Source of the DNA: CAZGUH01 sp964529005
GTDB lineage: Bacteria; Actinomycetota; Acidimicrobiia; Acidimicrobiales; Ilumatobacteraceae
DNA length: 64,000 nucleotides
Reading direction: 5' to 3'
NCBI GenBank assembly: GCA_964529005.1
Contig: CAZGUH010000011.1
Coordinates: 20,885 to 84,884 of the forward strand
Position 1 is the stretch's first letter. Every line of letters starts with the position of its first letter. The position numbers and the translations under genes are program-made. Below the pieces are notes generated by a model that saw only the letters and a list, made by a program, of their open reading frames with translations, searched no databases and was not told the DNA's origin. Shown here piece after piece: positions 8,950 to 16,991 of this stretch.

Positions 8950-11300
8950 CGACGACGATGCCCATGACCACGACCACGACAACGACCACGACCACGACCA
9001 CGACAACGACCACGGCGACGGCTCCGGCCGTGACGGGCGTGCGCGGGGCGCGCATCGGCGACAACGGCGCCCGGCCGGACGGCATCGCCAAGACGCAGGG
9101 AACGTTCGCCTTCTCCTCCGACTTCACCGCCGACGGCTTCCTGTGGGGAGCGACGCTGCGATCGCCGCATCCGTACGCGCGCATCGTGGCGATCGACGTC
9201 ACGCCGGCGTGGAAGATCCCCGGCGTCGAGGTCATCGTCACCGCCGACGACGTGCCCGGCGCCGCGACCTACGGCCTGATCCAGCAGGACCAACCGGTGT
9301 TCGCTCGCGACTACGTGCGCTACGTCGGCGAGCCGGTGGCTGCCGTCGCCGCCGATCACCCCGAGACGTGCCGGAGGGCGCTCGACGCCATCGTCGTCAC
9401 CTACGAGGTGCTGTCGCCGCTCACCGATGCCGAGGCGGCGATCGACGGCAGCCATCCACCGATCCATCCGGCCGGCAACATCCTGCGCCACCAGCGCGTC
9501 GTGCGCGGCGACGTCGACGCCACCGGGCCGATCGTCGTCGAGGGCAGCTACGAGATCGGGATGCAGGATCAGGCGTTCCTCGGCCTCGAAGCCGCGCTGG
9601 CGGTGCCCGATCCCGGTGGGGCCGGCGTCGAGCTCACCGTCGCCACGCAGTGGCTGCACGAGGACCGCAAGCAGATCGCCGCATGCCTCGGGCTGACGCC
9701 GGAGAAGGTGCGGTTGCGCCTCGGTGGCGTCGGGGGAGCGTTCGGCGCCCGCGAGGACATCAGCCTCCAGGTGCACACGTGCCTGCTGGCGCTGCGCGCC
9801 GGTCGGCCGGTGCGGGTGCACTACAGCCGGTCGGAGAGCTTCCTCGGCCACGTGCACCGCCACCCGGCGCGCATCTGGATGCGCCACCACGCCACGTCCG
9901 ACGGCCGCATCGTGAAGGTCGAGGCCCGCTTCGTGCTCGACGGCGGCGCCTACGCGTCGACGTCCTCGGCGGTGCTGATCAACGCCGTCACCCACGCGCA
10001 GGGCCCGTACCGCTGCGACAACGCCGTCGTCGACGGCTACGCGGCGCGCACCAACAACCTGCCCTGCGGCGCGATGCGCGGCTTCGGGGTGGTGCAAGCG
10101 TGCTTCGCCCACGAGAGCCAGATGGACAAGCTCGCCGCGGCGTGCGGGCTCGATCCCGTCGGGATCCGGCTGCGCAACGCGATGCGCACCGGCGACCGGT
10201 TGATCACCGGTCAGGTCGTCGACAGCGTCGCCCCCGTCGAGCGGTGCATCCGCGAGACCGCCGCGCTGCCGTTGCCGGACGAGCCGATCGGCGGCCACGA
10301 CGACGATCCGATGCGCCTGCCGGGCGCTGCCGGGCGCACGGCCGATCGATCGCACGTGCGGCGCGGGATCGGGTGGGGCGTCTCGATCAAGAACATGATG
10401 TACAGCGAGGGATTCGACGACTTCTCGACGGCGCGGGTGCGCCTGGCCGACGGCGTGGCGACGGTCAAGGTCGCCACCGCCGAGGTCGGCCAGGGGTTCG
10501 TGACCATCGCCGGGCAGATCGTGCGCAGCATCCTCGGCGTCGACGAGGTGGTGCTCGAGGCGATCGACACCGAGATCGGCTCCGCCGGCTCGACGTCGGC
10601 GTCGCGGCAGACGTGGATGAGCGGCGGCGCGGTCGACGCCGCGTGCCGCCGCGTCCGCGAGCGGCTGTTCGAGATCGTCGGCGGGCGCGCCGGCGTCGAC
10701 CCGTTGCGCCTCCAGATCGAGGGGGTCGACGTCGCCGACTCGATGGGCGATCTGCGCGTCCCGGTCGCCGAGGCGACGGCGGGCATCGTCGTCGACGAGA
10801 CCGTCGAGTTCCGCCATCGCCCGACGTTCGACGTCGACGAGAACGGCCAGGGCGATTGCCACACCGCGTTCGCCTTCGTCGCCCATCGCGCGGTCGTCGA
10901 CGTCGACCCCGAGCTGGGCCTCGTCAAGGTCGTGCAGATCGCCACCGCGCAGGACGTCGGCAGGGCGCTGAACCCGTTGAGCGTGCTCGGCCAGATCGAA
11001 GGCGGGATCGCCCAGGGCGTCGGCCTGGCGACGATGGAGGAGATCGTCATGGCGGGCGGGATGGTGCGCAACGCCAGCTTCACCGACTACCTGCTGCCGA
11101 CGATGCTCGACATGCCCGACGTCGTCGCGACCCTGGTGGAGGAATACGAGCCGCAGGCCCCGCTCGGGGCCAAGGGGGTCGGCGAGCCGCCGTGCATCTC
11201 GAGCACGCCCGCCGTCGTCGCCGCGATCCGCGACGCCATCGGCAGGGATCTCACCCGCGTGCCGGTGCGGCCTCAGGACATCGCCCTCGCCGCGTCGTGA
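8946..11300 (+). CDS. Xanthine-dehydrogenase-type molybdopterin-binding large subunit
   Basis: A 784-residue catalytic subunit of the aldehyde oxidase / xanthine dehydrogenase superfamily. Visible hallmarks are GGVGGAFGARED, GAMRGFGVVQACFAHE, AEVGQGFVTIAGQI and the C-terminal GAKGVGEPP, whose Glu is the usual catalytic base of the hydroxylation. The active-site loop does not look like carbon monoxide dehydrogenase, so a purine, other heterocycle or aldehyde substrate is more likely. The GTG start overlaps the Fe-S gene stop. The N-terminus is odd: a run of about 16 threonines at residues 8-23 (8967-9014) comes before the conserved start of the domain (GARIGDNGARPDG). The phosphoribosyltransferase gene downstream hints at purine-type bases. 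Confidence 0.9.
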   Translation: MTTTMPMTTTTTTTTTTTTTTTTATAPAVTGVRGARIGDNGARPDGIAKTQGTFAFSSDFTADGFLWGATLRSPHPYARIVAIDVTPAWKIPGVEVIVTADDVPGAATYGLIQQDQPVFARDYVRYVGEPVAAVAADHPETCRRALDAIVVTYEVLSPLTDAEAAIDGSHPPIHPAGNILRHQRVVRGDVDATGPIVVEGSYEIGMQDQAFLGLEAALAVPDPGGAGVELTVATQWLHEDRKQIAACLGLTPEKVRLRLGGVGGAFGAREDISLQVHTCLLALRAGRPVRVHYSRSESFLGHVHRHPARIWMRHHATSDGRIVKVEARFVLDGGAYASTSSAVLINAVTHAQGPYRCDNAVVDGYAARTNNLPCGAMRGFGVVQACFAHESQMDKLAAACGLDPVGIRLRNAMRTGDRLITGQVVDSVAPVERCIRETAALPLPDEPIGGHDDDPMRLPGAAGRTADRSHVRRGIGWGVSIKNMMYSEGFDDFSTARVRLADGVATVKVATAEVGQGFVTIAGQIVRSILGVDEVVLEAIDTEIGSAGSTSASRQTWMSGGAVDAACRRVRERLFEIVGGRAGVDPLRLQIEGVDVADSMGDLRVPVAEATAGIVVDETVEFRHRPTFDVDENGQGDCHTAFAFVAHRAVVDVDPELGLVKVVQIATAQDVGRALNPLSVLGQIEGGIAQGVGLATMEEIVMAGGMVRNASFTDYLLPTMLDMPDVVATLVEEYEPQAPLGAKGVGEPPCISSTPAVVAAIRDAIGRDLTRVPVRPQDIALAAS
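8967..9014 (+). repeat. ACC-ACG/ACA microsatellite encoding poly-threonine
   Basis: Sixteen consecutive Thr codons, mostly alternating ACC and ACG with two ACA, at the 5' end of the molybdopterin-subunit gene. The unit is 6 bp, so slippage would change length without shifting the frame. Confidence 0.9.
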
Positions 11301-11334
11301 TCGCCGCGTCGTGATCCCTGCGCCCCACATGGTC

Positions 11335-11340
11335 TAGGTT
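11335..11340 (+). promoter_or_regulatory. -10 box (TAGGTT) of leaderless phosphoribosyltransferase gene
   Basis: TAGGTT ends 7 nt before GTG at 11348 with no ribosome-binding site between. It lies 35 nt after the molybdopterin-subunit stop, so this gene has its own promoter. Confidence 0.6.
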
Positions 11341-11347
11341 CGCAGTC

Positions 11348-11845
11348 GTGGCGAGCGATCGCGAGATCATGACGTGGGAGACCTTCGGCGTCGCATCGCG
11401 CGCCATCGCGGAGATGGTCGCGGCCGATGGGTACGAGCCGGACATGATCCTGTCGATCGCCCGTGGCGGGCTGCTGATCGGCGGCGCGCTCGGCTACGCC
11501 TTGGCGGTGAAGAACGTCTACACGATGAACGTCGAGTTCTACACCGGCGTCGACGAGCGGCTCGAGGTGCCGCGCATCCTGCCGCCGGCGCCCGACTTCG
11601 TCGATCTGCACGACGCCCGCATCCTCATCGCCGACGACGTCGCAGACACCGGCCACACCCTGCGCAGCGTGCAGAAGTTCTGCGAGGGCAAGGTCGGCGA
11701 GGTGCGCACCGCCGTGCTGTACGAGAAGCCGCATTCGGTCGTGCGCTGCGACTACGTCTGGAAGCGCACCGACCTGTGGATCAACTTCCCGTGGAGCGAC
11801 AAGGATCCGGTCGTCGCCCGGGCCGGCGCCGTCAAGGACGCCTGA
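11348..11845 (+). CDS. Phosphoribosyltransferase (hypoxanthine/xanthine type)
   Basis: A 165-residue type I phosphoribosyltransferase. The PRPP-binding motif is ILIADDVADTGHTL at about residues 92-105, and the pyrophosphate-loop region is LSIARGGLLIGGAL at about 37-50. The family makes nucleoside monophosphates from free bases and PRPP in the cytosol. The hood region (RTDLWINFPW) resembles xanthine/guanine enzymes (WINFPW is common in them), but the base cannot be named with certainty. It follows the xanthine-dehydrogenase-like operon, which would fit purine salvage next to purine oxidation. The GTG start is set by the TAGGTT box 7 nt upstream. Confidence 0.85.
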   Translation: MASDREIMTWETFGVASRAIAEMVAADGYEPDMILSIARGGLLIGGALGYALAVKNVYTMNVEFYTGVDERLEVPRILPPAPDFVDLHDARILIADDVADTGHTLRSVQKFCEGKVGEVRTAVLYEKPHSVVRCDYVWKRTDLWINFPWSDKDPVVARAGAVKDA

Positions 11846-11859
11846 GCGCCGTCACCGGT

Positions 11860-11901
11860 CACCTCTCGCTACTCACCTCTCACGACTCACCTCTCACGAC
11901 T
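11860..11901. repeat. 14-bp tandem repeat, three units, in a convergent intergenic spacer
   Basis: Units CACCTCTCGCTACT (11860), CACCTCTCACGACT (11874) and CACCTCTCACGACT (11888), followed by a broken fourth (CACCGTGCG). The array fills the 55-bp gap between two convergent genes, and its last unit runs into the stop codon of the minus-strand flavoprotein gene. A comparable 14-bp array sits at the ispH 3' end (27841-27910). Confidence 0.9.
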
Positions 11902-13463
11902 CACCGTGCGCTGAGCGCGACCAGCGCGGCGTTGCGGCCGCTCGCTCCCCAGATCCCGGCCCCCGGAAACGTCGCCGCGCCCGTCAGGTACAGGCCACGG
12001 ACAGCCGTGGCGTAGCGGGTGAGCTCGGGGTCGCGGTTGCGCAGCGCGGCCAGCGGGCCGCCGGCGAAGCTCGTGGCGTGCCCAGCCGGCAAGTTGAACT
12101 CCTGCTCGTAGTCGATCGGCGTGACGGCGCGCCAGGGTCCGATCGTCTCCAAGAACGCATCGCCGCCGGCGAGGCGGGCGAACACCTCCAGCCACCGCCA
12201 CGGTTCGGCGCTGCGCCGCCAGCCGCCGGCCAGCGCGTACGGGGTGAACAGCGCCTCGAGGCTGAAGACGTGCCCACCGCCGGGCGGCGCCATCGACGGA
12301 TCGAGCGCCGACGGCACGTTGGCGATGAATCCCGGATGCTCCAGCACCTGACCGCTCGCGATCAGCTGCGCGCCGCGGTGCATGTCGGCCAGCGACGGCG
12401 CGATGGCCAACGTCGACGCCCCCGGATCGCCGCCCAGGCGCGCGACGAGCGCGCTCGGCAGCGCGGCGACGTCCGGCAGGCGCGACACGATCGCGTCGAT
12501 CTTCGACTCGTATCCGTCCTCCACCGGCTTGCCCGCCCATCGGCGCACCAGCCCGCCGGCGCCCGCCGGAGGGTTCTTGAGCCACCCGACGAACGTCCGC
12601 CGGGGGTCGCACGCGCTGACGACCAGATCGGCGGTGATCTCGTCGCCGCCGGCGGTGCGCACCGCGGCGACGCCCTGCTGGTCGCACAGGATCGCCTCCA
12701 CGCGGCAGCCGGTGCGCAACGTGCCGCCGTGATGCGCGAAGGCTCGCGCCAGCGCGGTGGGGACCATCCCGCTGCCCCCTTCCGGGCGCCCGAGCCGGGC
12801 CACGTGGCGCAGCGCGTAGGTGAGCGCGCCGAGGCCGCTGCCAGGGGTCTCGGGGGAGATGCCCCACACCATCGGGCCGGTCACCAGCGCGGGGCCGCGC
12901 AATGCCTCGGTGGCGAAGTAGCGCCGCACGATGTCGGCGGCGCTCGACCGGCTCCAGCGCGTCAGCGTCGCCGCGCCGCGCCCGCGGCGGCGCGCGAGGA
13001 GGCGGGCCATCCCGCCCCACGACGGCGGCTCGGCGGCCGCGGCGAGGATCAAGCGCACCGCCGGCAACGCGTCGCGCAGGTAGCGCTCGTATCCCGCCAC
13101 CTCGCCGGGATGCAGGGCGCGCAACGCCTCCAGCGTGCGGTCGACGTCGTGGTACGACGGCCACGCCGTCGCCGGATCGGTCCACGACAGGTTCAGCTGC
13201 GCGGGCTCGACGTCGAGATAGCGCAATCCGTGGTCGGCAAGGGCGAGCTCCTCGATCACCGGCGTGGTGCGGAACGTCAGGTGGTCACAGCTGCACACGT
13301 TGACGATGCCGCCGCCGAACGGCTCGCTCGCCGCGGTGCCTCCGACGGCCGCCCGGGCCTCGAGCAGCAGCGTCGACAGGCCGGCACGGGCGAGGTACGC
13401 CGCGCACACCAGACCGTTGTGTCCCGCTCCGATCACGATCGCGTCGACGTCACGGCTCGGCAC
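11901..13463 (-). CDS. FAD-dependent oxidoreductase, phytoene-desaturase/CrtI-like family
   Basis: A protein of about 520 residues. The N-terminal dinucleotide-binding fold reads DAIVIGAGHNGLVCAAYLARAG (split here as DAIVIGAGHNG and LVCAAYLARAG), followed by the ribose-binding glutamate of LLEARAAVGGTA. The C-terminal FAD motif is YLTGAATFPGAGIWGASGRN. Such proteins are widespread beyond carotenoid genes; no carotenoid genes are nearby, so a desaturase role is not claimed. Substrate unknown. The start is GTG at 13463 (VPSRDVDAIV), preceded at 6 nt by CAGAAT, a weak -10-like box. The frame is open to 13499. It is divergent from the creatininase-family gene and converges on the phosphoribosyltransferase. 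Confidence 0.85.
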   Translation of the reverse strand: MPSRDVDAIVIGAGHNGLVCAAYLARAGLSTLLLEARAAVGGTAASEPFGGGIVNVCSCDHLTFRTTPVIEELALADHGLRYLDVEPAQLNLSWTDPATAWPSYHDVDRTLEALRALHPGEVAGYERYLRDALPAVRLILAAAAEPPSWGGMARLLARRRGRGAATLTRWSRSSAADIVRRYFATEALRGPALVTGPMVWGISPETPGSGLGALTYALRHVARLGRPEGGSGMVPTALARAFAHHGGTLRTGCRVEAILCDQQGVAAVRTAGGDEITADLVVSACDPRRTFVGWLKNPPAGAGGLVRRWAGKPVEDGYESKIDAIVSRLPDVAALPSALVARLGGDPGASTLAIAPSLADMHRGAQLIASGQVLEHPGFIANVPSALDPSMAPPGGGHVFSLEALFTPYALAGGWRRSAEPWRWLEVFARLAGGDAFLETIGPWRAVTPIDYEQEFNLPAGHATSFAGGPLAALRNRDPELTRYATAVRGLYLTGAATFPGAGIWGASGRNAALVALSAR

Positions 13464-13551
13464 CGGACAATTCTGCCCACCCGCCCGCTGATCGAGCACC
13501 GCATCTCGTGACGACCGTGCGCGACACGCACGACACCACCGGTGCGGCCAC

Positions 13552-13557
13552 TAGCGT
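13552..13557 (+). promoter_or_regulatory. -10 box (TAGCGT) of leaderless creatininase-family gene
   Basis: TAGCGT ends 7 nt before GTG at 13565. This decides the start: the frame is open to 13508, but the extra residues would lie upstream of the box and are not family-like. Confidence 0.6.
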
Positions 13558-13564
13558 GCACGGG

Positions 13565-14344
13565 GTGCCGACGCACGAGCGCCAGGTGGCGCGGCTCAAG
13601 GGTCCCGAGGTCGCCAGGCTGCTCAAGCCCGGTTCGATCCTCGTCCAGCCGTTCGGCGCCATCGAGCAGCACGGTCCGCACCTGCCGTTCAACACCGACC
13701 TGGTGATCGCGGACGCGGTGTCGCGTGCGGCGGTCGAGGCCGTCGGTGACGACGTCGACGCCTGGCTGTTGCCGCCGATCCCGTACACGAAGTCCAACGA
13801 GCACGCGTGGAGCGCGGGGACGATCTGGACGTCGGTGACGACGATGCTCTCGCTGCTCGACGACCTCGGCCGCAGCGTCGCCGCCACCCCGGCGAGGCGG
13901 CTGGTGTTCTTCAACGGCCACGGGGGCAACAGCGCCCTGCTCGCCGTCGCGGCGCGCGAGCTGCGCCTCGCTCATGGACTGATGACGTTCCTCGCCCATC
14001 CGAGCGTTCCGGCGGACCAGGGTGGCGGGTCGGCGCCGGCCGAGCTCGGCATGGGAGTCCACGGCGGGGCCGACGAGACCTCGCTGATGCTGCACCTCGC
14101 GCCCGATCTCGTCGACATGTCGCAAGCGGTGCGTAACGTCCCGGACAAGCTGGCCGGCAATGCCTACGTGCGCTTCGGCGGTCCGGTCGGCTTCGGCTGG
14201 TCGAGCAGCGACTTCGGAGTCAGCGGCGTGATCGGCGACCCGCTCGGCGCGACCGCCGAGGCCGGCGCGCGGCTCTTCGCCGCCGCGGTCGAGGCGTTCA
14301 GCGGCGCCCTGCGCGAGATCGCGCTGTTCGACTACGGGCGGTGA
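13565..14344 (+). CDS. Creatininase-family amidohydrolase
   Basis: A 259-residue member of the creatininase / formamide hydrolase fold, metal-dependent amidases acting on small cyclic or linear amides (creatinine, 3-dehydro compounds, formamidopyrimidines). Visible metal and active-site motifs are FGAIEQHGPHLPFNTDL (Glu, His, Asp ligands), FFNGHGGN and VHGGADETSLML (Glu ligand). The GTGA overlap at 14341 couples it to the carbamoylase gene, so the two amidases probably act in sequence. Creatininase itself is one possibility among several for this family. Confidence 0.87.
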   Translation: MPTHERQVARLKGPEVARLLKPGSILVQPFGAIEQHGPHLPFNTDLVIADAVSRAAVEAVGDDVDAWLLPPIPYTKSNEHAWSAGTIWTSVTTMLSLLDDLGRSVAATPARRLVFFNGHGGNSALLAVAARELRLAHGLMTFLAHPSVPADQGGGSAPAELGMGVHGGADETSLMLHLAPDLVDMSQAVRNVPDKLAGNAYVRFGGPVGFGWSSSDFGVSGVIGDPLGATAEAGARLFAAAVEAFSGALREIALFDYGR

Positions 14345-15633
14345 CCGTGACGGGCGCCAGCGACGAGACCCGGATCGACGAGACCAGGATCGACGAGCTC
14401 CGGATCGACACGGCCCGTCTCTGCCAGCGCCTGGACGCCCTCGCCGAGATCGGCCAGGTGCTCGGCCCGGGCGGTGAGCGGGGCTGCGCTCGCCTGGCGC
14501 TCAGCGACGACGACCGCGACGGCCGCGATCTCGTCGTGTCGTGGATGCGCGACCTCGGCATGGACGTCAGCGTCGACGCGATCGGCAACGTCGTCGCCAC
14601 CCGTCCCGGAAGCGACCCGTCGGCAGCGGCGGTGATGACCGGCTCGCACATCGACACCGTGCGCACCGGCGGCCGCTTCGACGGCAACCTGGGCGTGCTC
14701 GCCGGTCTGGAGGTCGTCGAGACGCTCGATCGGGCCGGTGTCGTCACCGGCCGGCCGATCCAGGTGGCGTTTTTCACCGACGAGGAAGGCTCCCGCTTCG
14801 CGCCCGACATGCTCGGGAGCGCGGTCTTCGTCGGCGGCATGCCGCTCGAAGAGGCGCTCGACGTGCGCGATGCCGCGGGCGCGCGGCTCGGCGACGAGCT
14901 GATGCGCATCGGCTACGCCGGCCCGATCCCGTGCCCGGCGGCGCGCGCTCCGCACGCCTACGTCGAGCTGCACATCGAGCAGGGACCGGTGCTCGAGGAC
15001 CAGGGCATCACGATCGGCGCCGTCACCGGCGTGCAAGGCATCTCCTGGACCGAGCTGACGATCACCGGCTCGTCGGCGCACGCCGGCACGACCCCGATGC
15101 GGCTGCGCTCCGACCCGATGGTCGTCGCCGCCGAGGTCATCGCGACCGCGCGTCGCATCTGCGCCGACCTCGGCGGCGCGCAGGTCGCCACGGTCGGGCG
15201 CGTCGAGCCATTCCCGAACCTCGTCAACGTGATCCCGTCGTCGGTGGTGATGACCGTCGACCTGCGCAACACCGACGAGGCCGCGCTGTGCGACGCCGAG
15301 GAGCGACTGCGATCCGTGGCATCCGCGGCAGCCGCGGCGGAGCATTGCGCGGTGAGCTTCCGGTCGCTCGCCCGCTTCCAACCGGTCGACTTCGACGCGG
15401 CGATGGTGGCGCTCGTCGAGCGCACCGCCGAGCGCCTCGGCCACAGCGTGCTGCGGCTGCCGTCCGGCGCCGGTCACGACGCCCAGATGCTCGCCCGTAT
15501 CTGCCCGACGGGGATGATCTTCGTGCCGAGCATCGGCGGGCTGTCGCACAACATCGCCGAGGAGACCGCGCCGGACGACCTCGCCGCGGGCGCCGACGTG
15601 TTGTTGCACGTGCTGCTCGAGTTGGCCCGTTGA
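14341..15633 (+). CDS. M20-family hydantoinase/carbamoylase-type amidase
   Basis: A 430-residue Zn amidohydrolase of the N-carbamoyl-L-amino acid hydrolase / allantoate amidohydrolase / beta-ureidopropionase group. Metal ligands are visible in TGSHIDTV, GRFDGNLGVLAG, TDEEGSRF (double Glu), ELHIEQGPVLE and SGAGHDAQMLA. The family removes carbamoyl groups, releasing CO2, NH3 and an amino acid, usually as the last step after hydantoin or dihydropyrimidine ring opening. The GTG start overlaps the creatininase stop. The N-terminus carries a threefold D-E-T-R-I repeat encoded by a 15-bp minisatellite, upstream of the conserved fold (which begins near RLCQRLDALAEIG). Confidence 0.88.
   Translation: MTVTGASDETRIDETRIDELRIDTARLCQRLDALAEIGQVLGPGGERGCARLALSDDDRDGRDLVVSWMRDLGMDVSVDAIGNVVATRPGSDPSAAAVMTGSHIDTVRTGGRFDGNLGVLAGLEVVETLDRAGVVTGRPIQVAFFTDEEGSRFAPDMLGSAVFVGGMPLEEALDVRDAAGARLGDELMRIGYAGPIPCPAARAPHAYVELHIEQGPVLEDQGITIGAVTGVQGISWTELTITGSSAHAGTTPMRLRSDPMVVAAEVIATARRICADLGGAQVATVGRVEPFPNLVNVIPSSVVMTVDLRNTDEAALCDAEERLRSVASAAAAAEHCAVSFRSLARFQPVDFDAAMVALVERTAERLGHSVLRLPSGAGHDAQMLARICPTGMIFVPSIGGLSHNIAEETAPDDLAAGADVLLHVLLELAR
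14362..14406 (+). repeat. 15-bp minisatellite, three units, at the start of the carbamoylase gene
   Basis: Units GACGAGACCCGGATC, GACGAGACCAGGATC and GACGAGCTCCGGATC at 14362, 14377 and 14392, encoding Asp-Glu-Thr/Leu-Arg-Ile repeats. In-frame unit length. Confidence 0.88.
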
Positions 15634-15661
15634 GCCGCGCCCGAGCCGGGCCCGTCGCACG

Positions 15662-15697
15662 GACGGGTCCGCCGAGCCGACGCCCGGCGGACCCGTC
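15662..15697. terminator. Bidirectional stem-loop between convergent operons
   Basis: A perfect 13-bp inverted repeat, GACGGGTCCGCCG (15662-15674) and CGGCGGACCCGTC (15685-15697), with a 10-nt loop. It sits between the carbamoylase stop (15633) and the substrate-binding-protein stop (15713). No U-tract follows on either strand, so it is a strong hairpin of the kind seen at GC-rich actinobacterial gene ends; terminator function is inferred. Confidence 0.7.
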
Positions 15698-15712
15698 GGT
15701 GTGCATCTCAGC

Positions 15713-16912
15713 TCAGAGGCCGATGCTCTCGTCGAGGAACTCGTTCGTCACGATGTCCTCGGCTGTGAGGCCCTCCTTCGGCGGGTTGTCCTGGGCGGTG
15801 TAGACGGGGATCGCCTTCTCGATCAGGTCGTTGACACGGTCGAGGTCGAACTTGCCCATCACGCCGTCGGGCCCGTTGGCCACGAGCCCGTCGGCGCGCA
15901 TCGTCTCGACGCCGTAGTTCAGCGTGCCTTCGGTGTACGTCCAGCCGAAGTCCGCGCCGAACGTCCCGACCGCGTCGAGGATGATCGCGTTGGTCCGCGT
16001 GGGGTCGTTGAGGTAGTCGACGCTGGCCTGCTGGATGATCGGCACCAGCTTCTCGAAGCACGCCCGGTAGGTCTCGATGTTGTCGGGCCGCGTGGCGATC
16101 GACTCGGCGTAGTTGTTCCAGCCGGCGTCGTTGATGTACTGGTACTTCACCGCCTTGCCCCAGCCCTCGATGATGTTCTCGTAGTTGTAGGGCTCGGCGG
16201 ACCCGAAGCCCTGCTGGGCGGCCTTGCCCTCGTCGGCGACGAACAGGCTCGAGTCACCGGAGTACGACCCGTCGACCTGCGACGCCTTCAGGATGCCCTG
16301 GCTGGTGAAGTAGTCCATGTACGCCGCGCCGCCGAAGTAGCGCACGACGGCGTCGGTCTCGCCGAGGTCTTCGATCGTCTCGACGTCCGGGTAGGTGTCC
16401 GGATCCCACATGATCATCTGCGGGTTCTTCTCGAACCCGGATTCGATGGCGACGGTCGGGCGCGAGTCGGAGTACTTGATCGCCTCGTCGGTGTACACGT
16501 AGCCGAGCAGGATGTCCTCGTCGGTGTACATGATCTCGGTGACGGGCTGGAAGTTCTGCGCGCCGCCGCCGGAGCGGATCTGGATCTTCACGCCGGTGTC
16601 CGCGCCGCTCGCGTCGATGAGCGGTCCGGTGACGTAGGCGTTGCCCTTGTCGATCTCGTAGCCCTCCCCGACCATCTGGTAGAGGAAGCCGTGCTCGGCC
16701 TCGGGCATCCAGTCGGTCTGGATGACCACGGTCTCGGGGCAGTCGCCGGCGAGCGACACCGCGTCGCCCGTGGCCGCGGAGCTGGACGGCGCGTCGCTCG
16801 GCTGGGGCGCTGCGGTCGTGCCGCCCGAGTCGTCGTCGTCGCCGCACGCGGCGAGCGCCAGGGCCGCGACGACGGGCAATGCCAGCAGGGATGCTTTCCC
16901 GCGATGCTGCAT
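15713..16912 (-). CDS. ABC transporter substrate-binding lipoprotein (NMT1/THI5-like)
   Basis: A 399-residue secreted lipoprotein: a positively charged start, a hydrophobic core, and a lipobox LALAAC whose Cys would be lipidated, then an acidic/Ser-rich linker. The mature part (IQTDWMPEAEHGFLYQMVGEGY) has the opening seen in NMT1/THI5/SsuA-type binding proteins for pyrimidines, thiamin precursors, riboflavin or sulfonates. It is the last gene of the minus-strand operon behind permease and ATPase. A good Shine-Dalgarno (AAGGAG, 5 nt before ATG) precedes it, unlike the leaderless first gene. Substrate is inferred from the context: a nitrogen heterocycle. Confidence 0.88.
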   Translation of the reverse strand: MQHRGKASLLALPVVAALALAACGDDDDSGGTTAAPQPSDAPSSSAATGDAVSLAGDCPETVVIQTDWMPEAEHGFLYQMVGEGYEIDKGNAYVTGPLIDASGADTGVKIQIRSGGGAQNFQPVTEIMYTDEDILLGYVYTDEAIKYSDSRPTVAIESGFEKNPQMIMWDPDTYPDVETIEDLGETDAVVRYFGGAAYMDYFTSQGILKASQVDGSYSGDSSLFVADEGKAAQQGFGSAEPYNYENIIEGWGKAVKYQYINDAGWNNYAESIATRPDNIETYRACFEKLVPIIQQASVDYLNDPTRTNAIILDAVGTFGADFGWTYTEGTLNYGVETMRADGLVANGPDGVMGKFDLDRVNDLIEKAIPVYTAQDNPPKEGLTAEDIVTNEFLDESIGL

Positions 16913-16991
16913 GGGGTCTCCTTGGTCAGGTGTTCACGCTGAGCTCGGGAGGGCGCGCGGCCCTCGTGGATGGGGGACGCTGGTCGGATCG

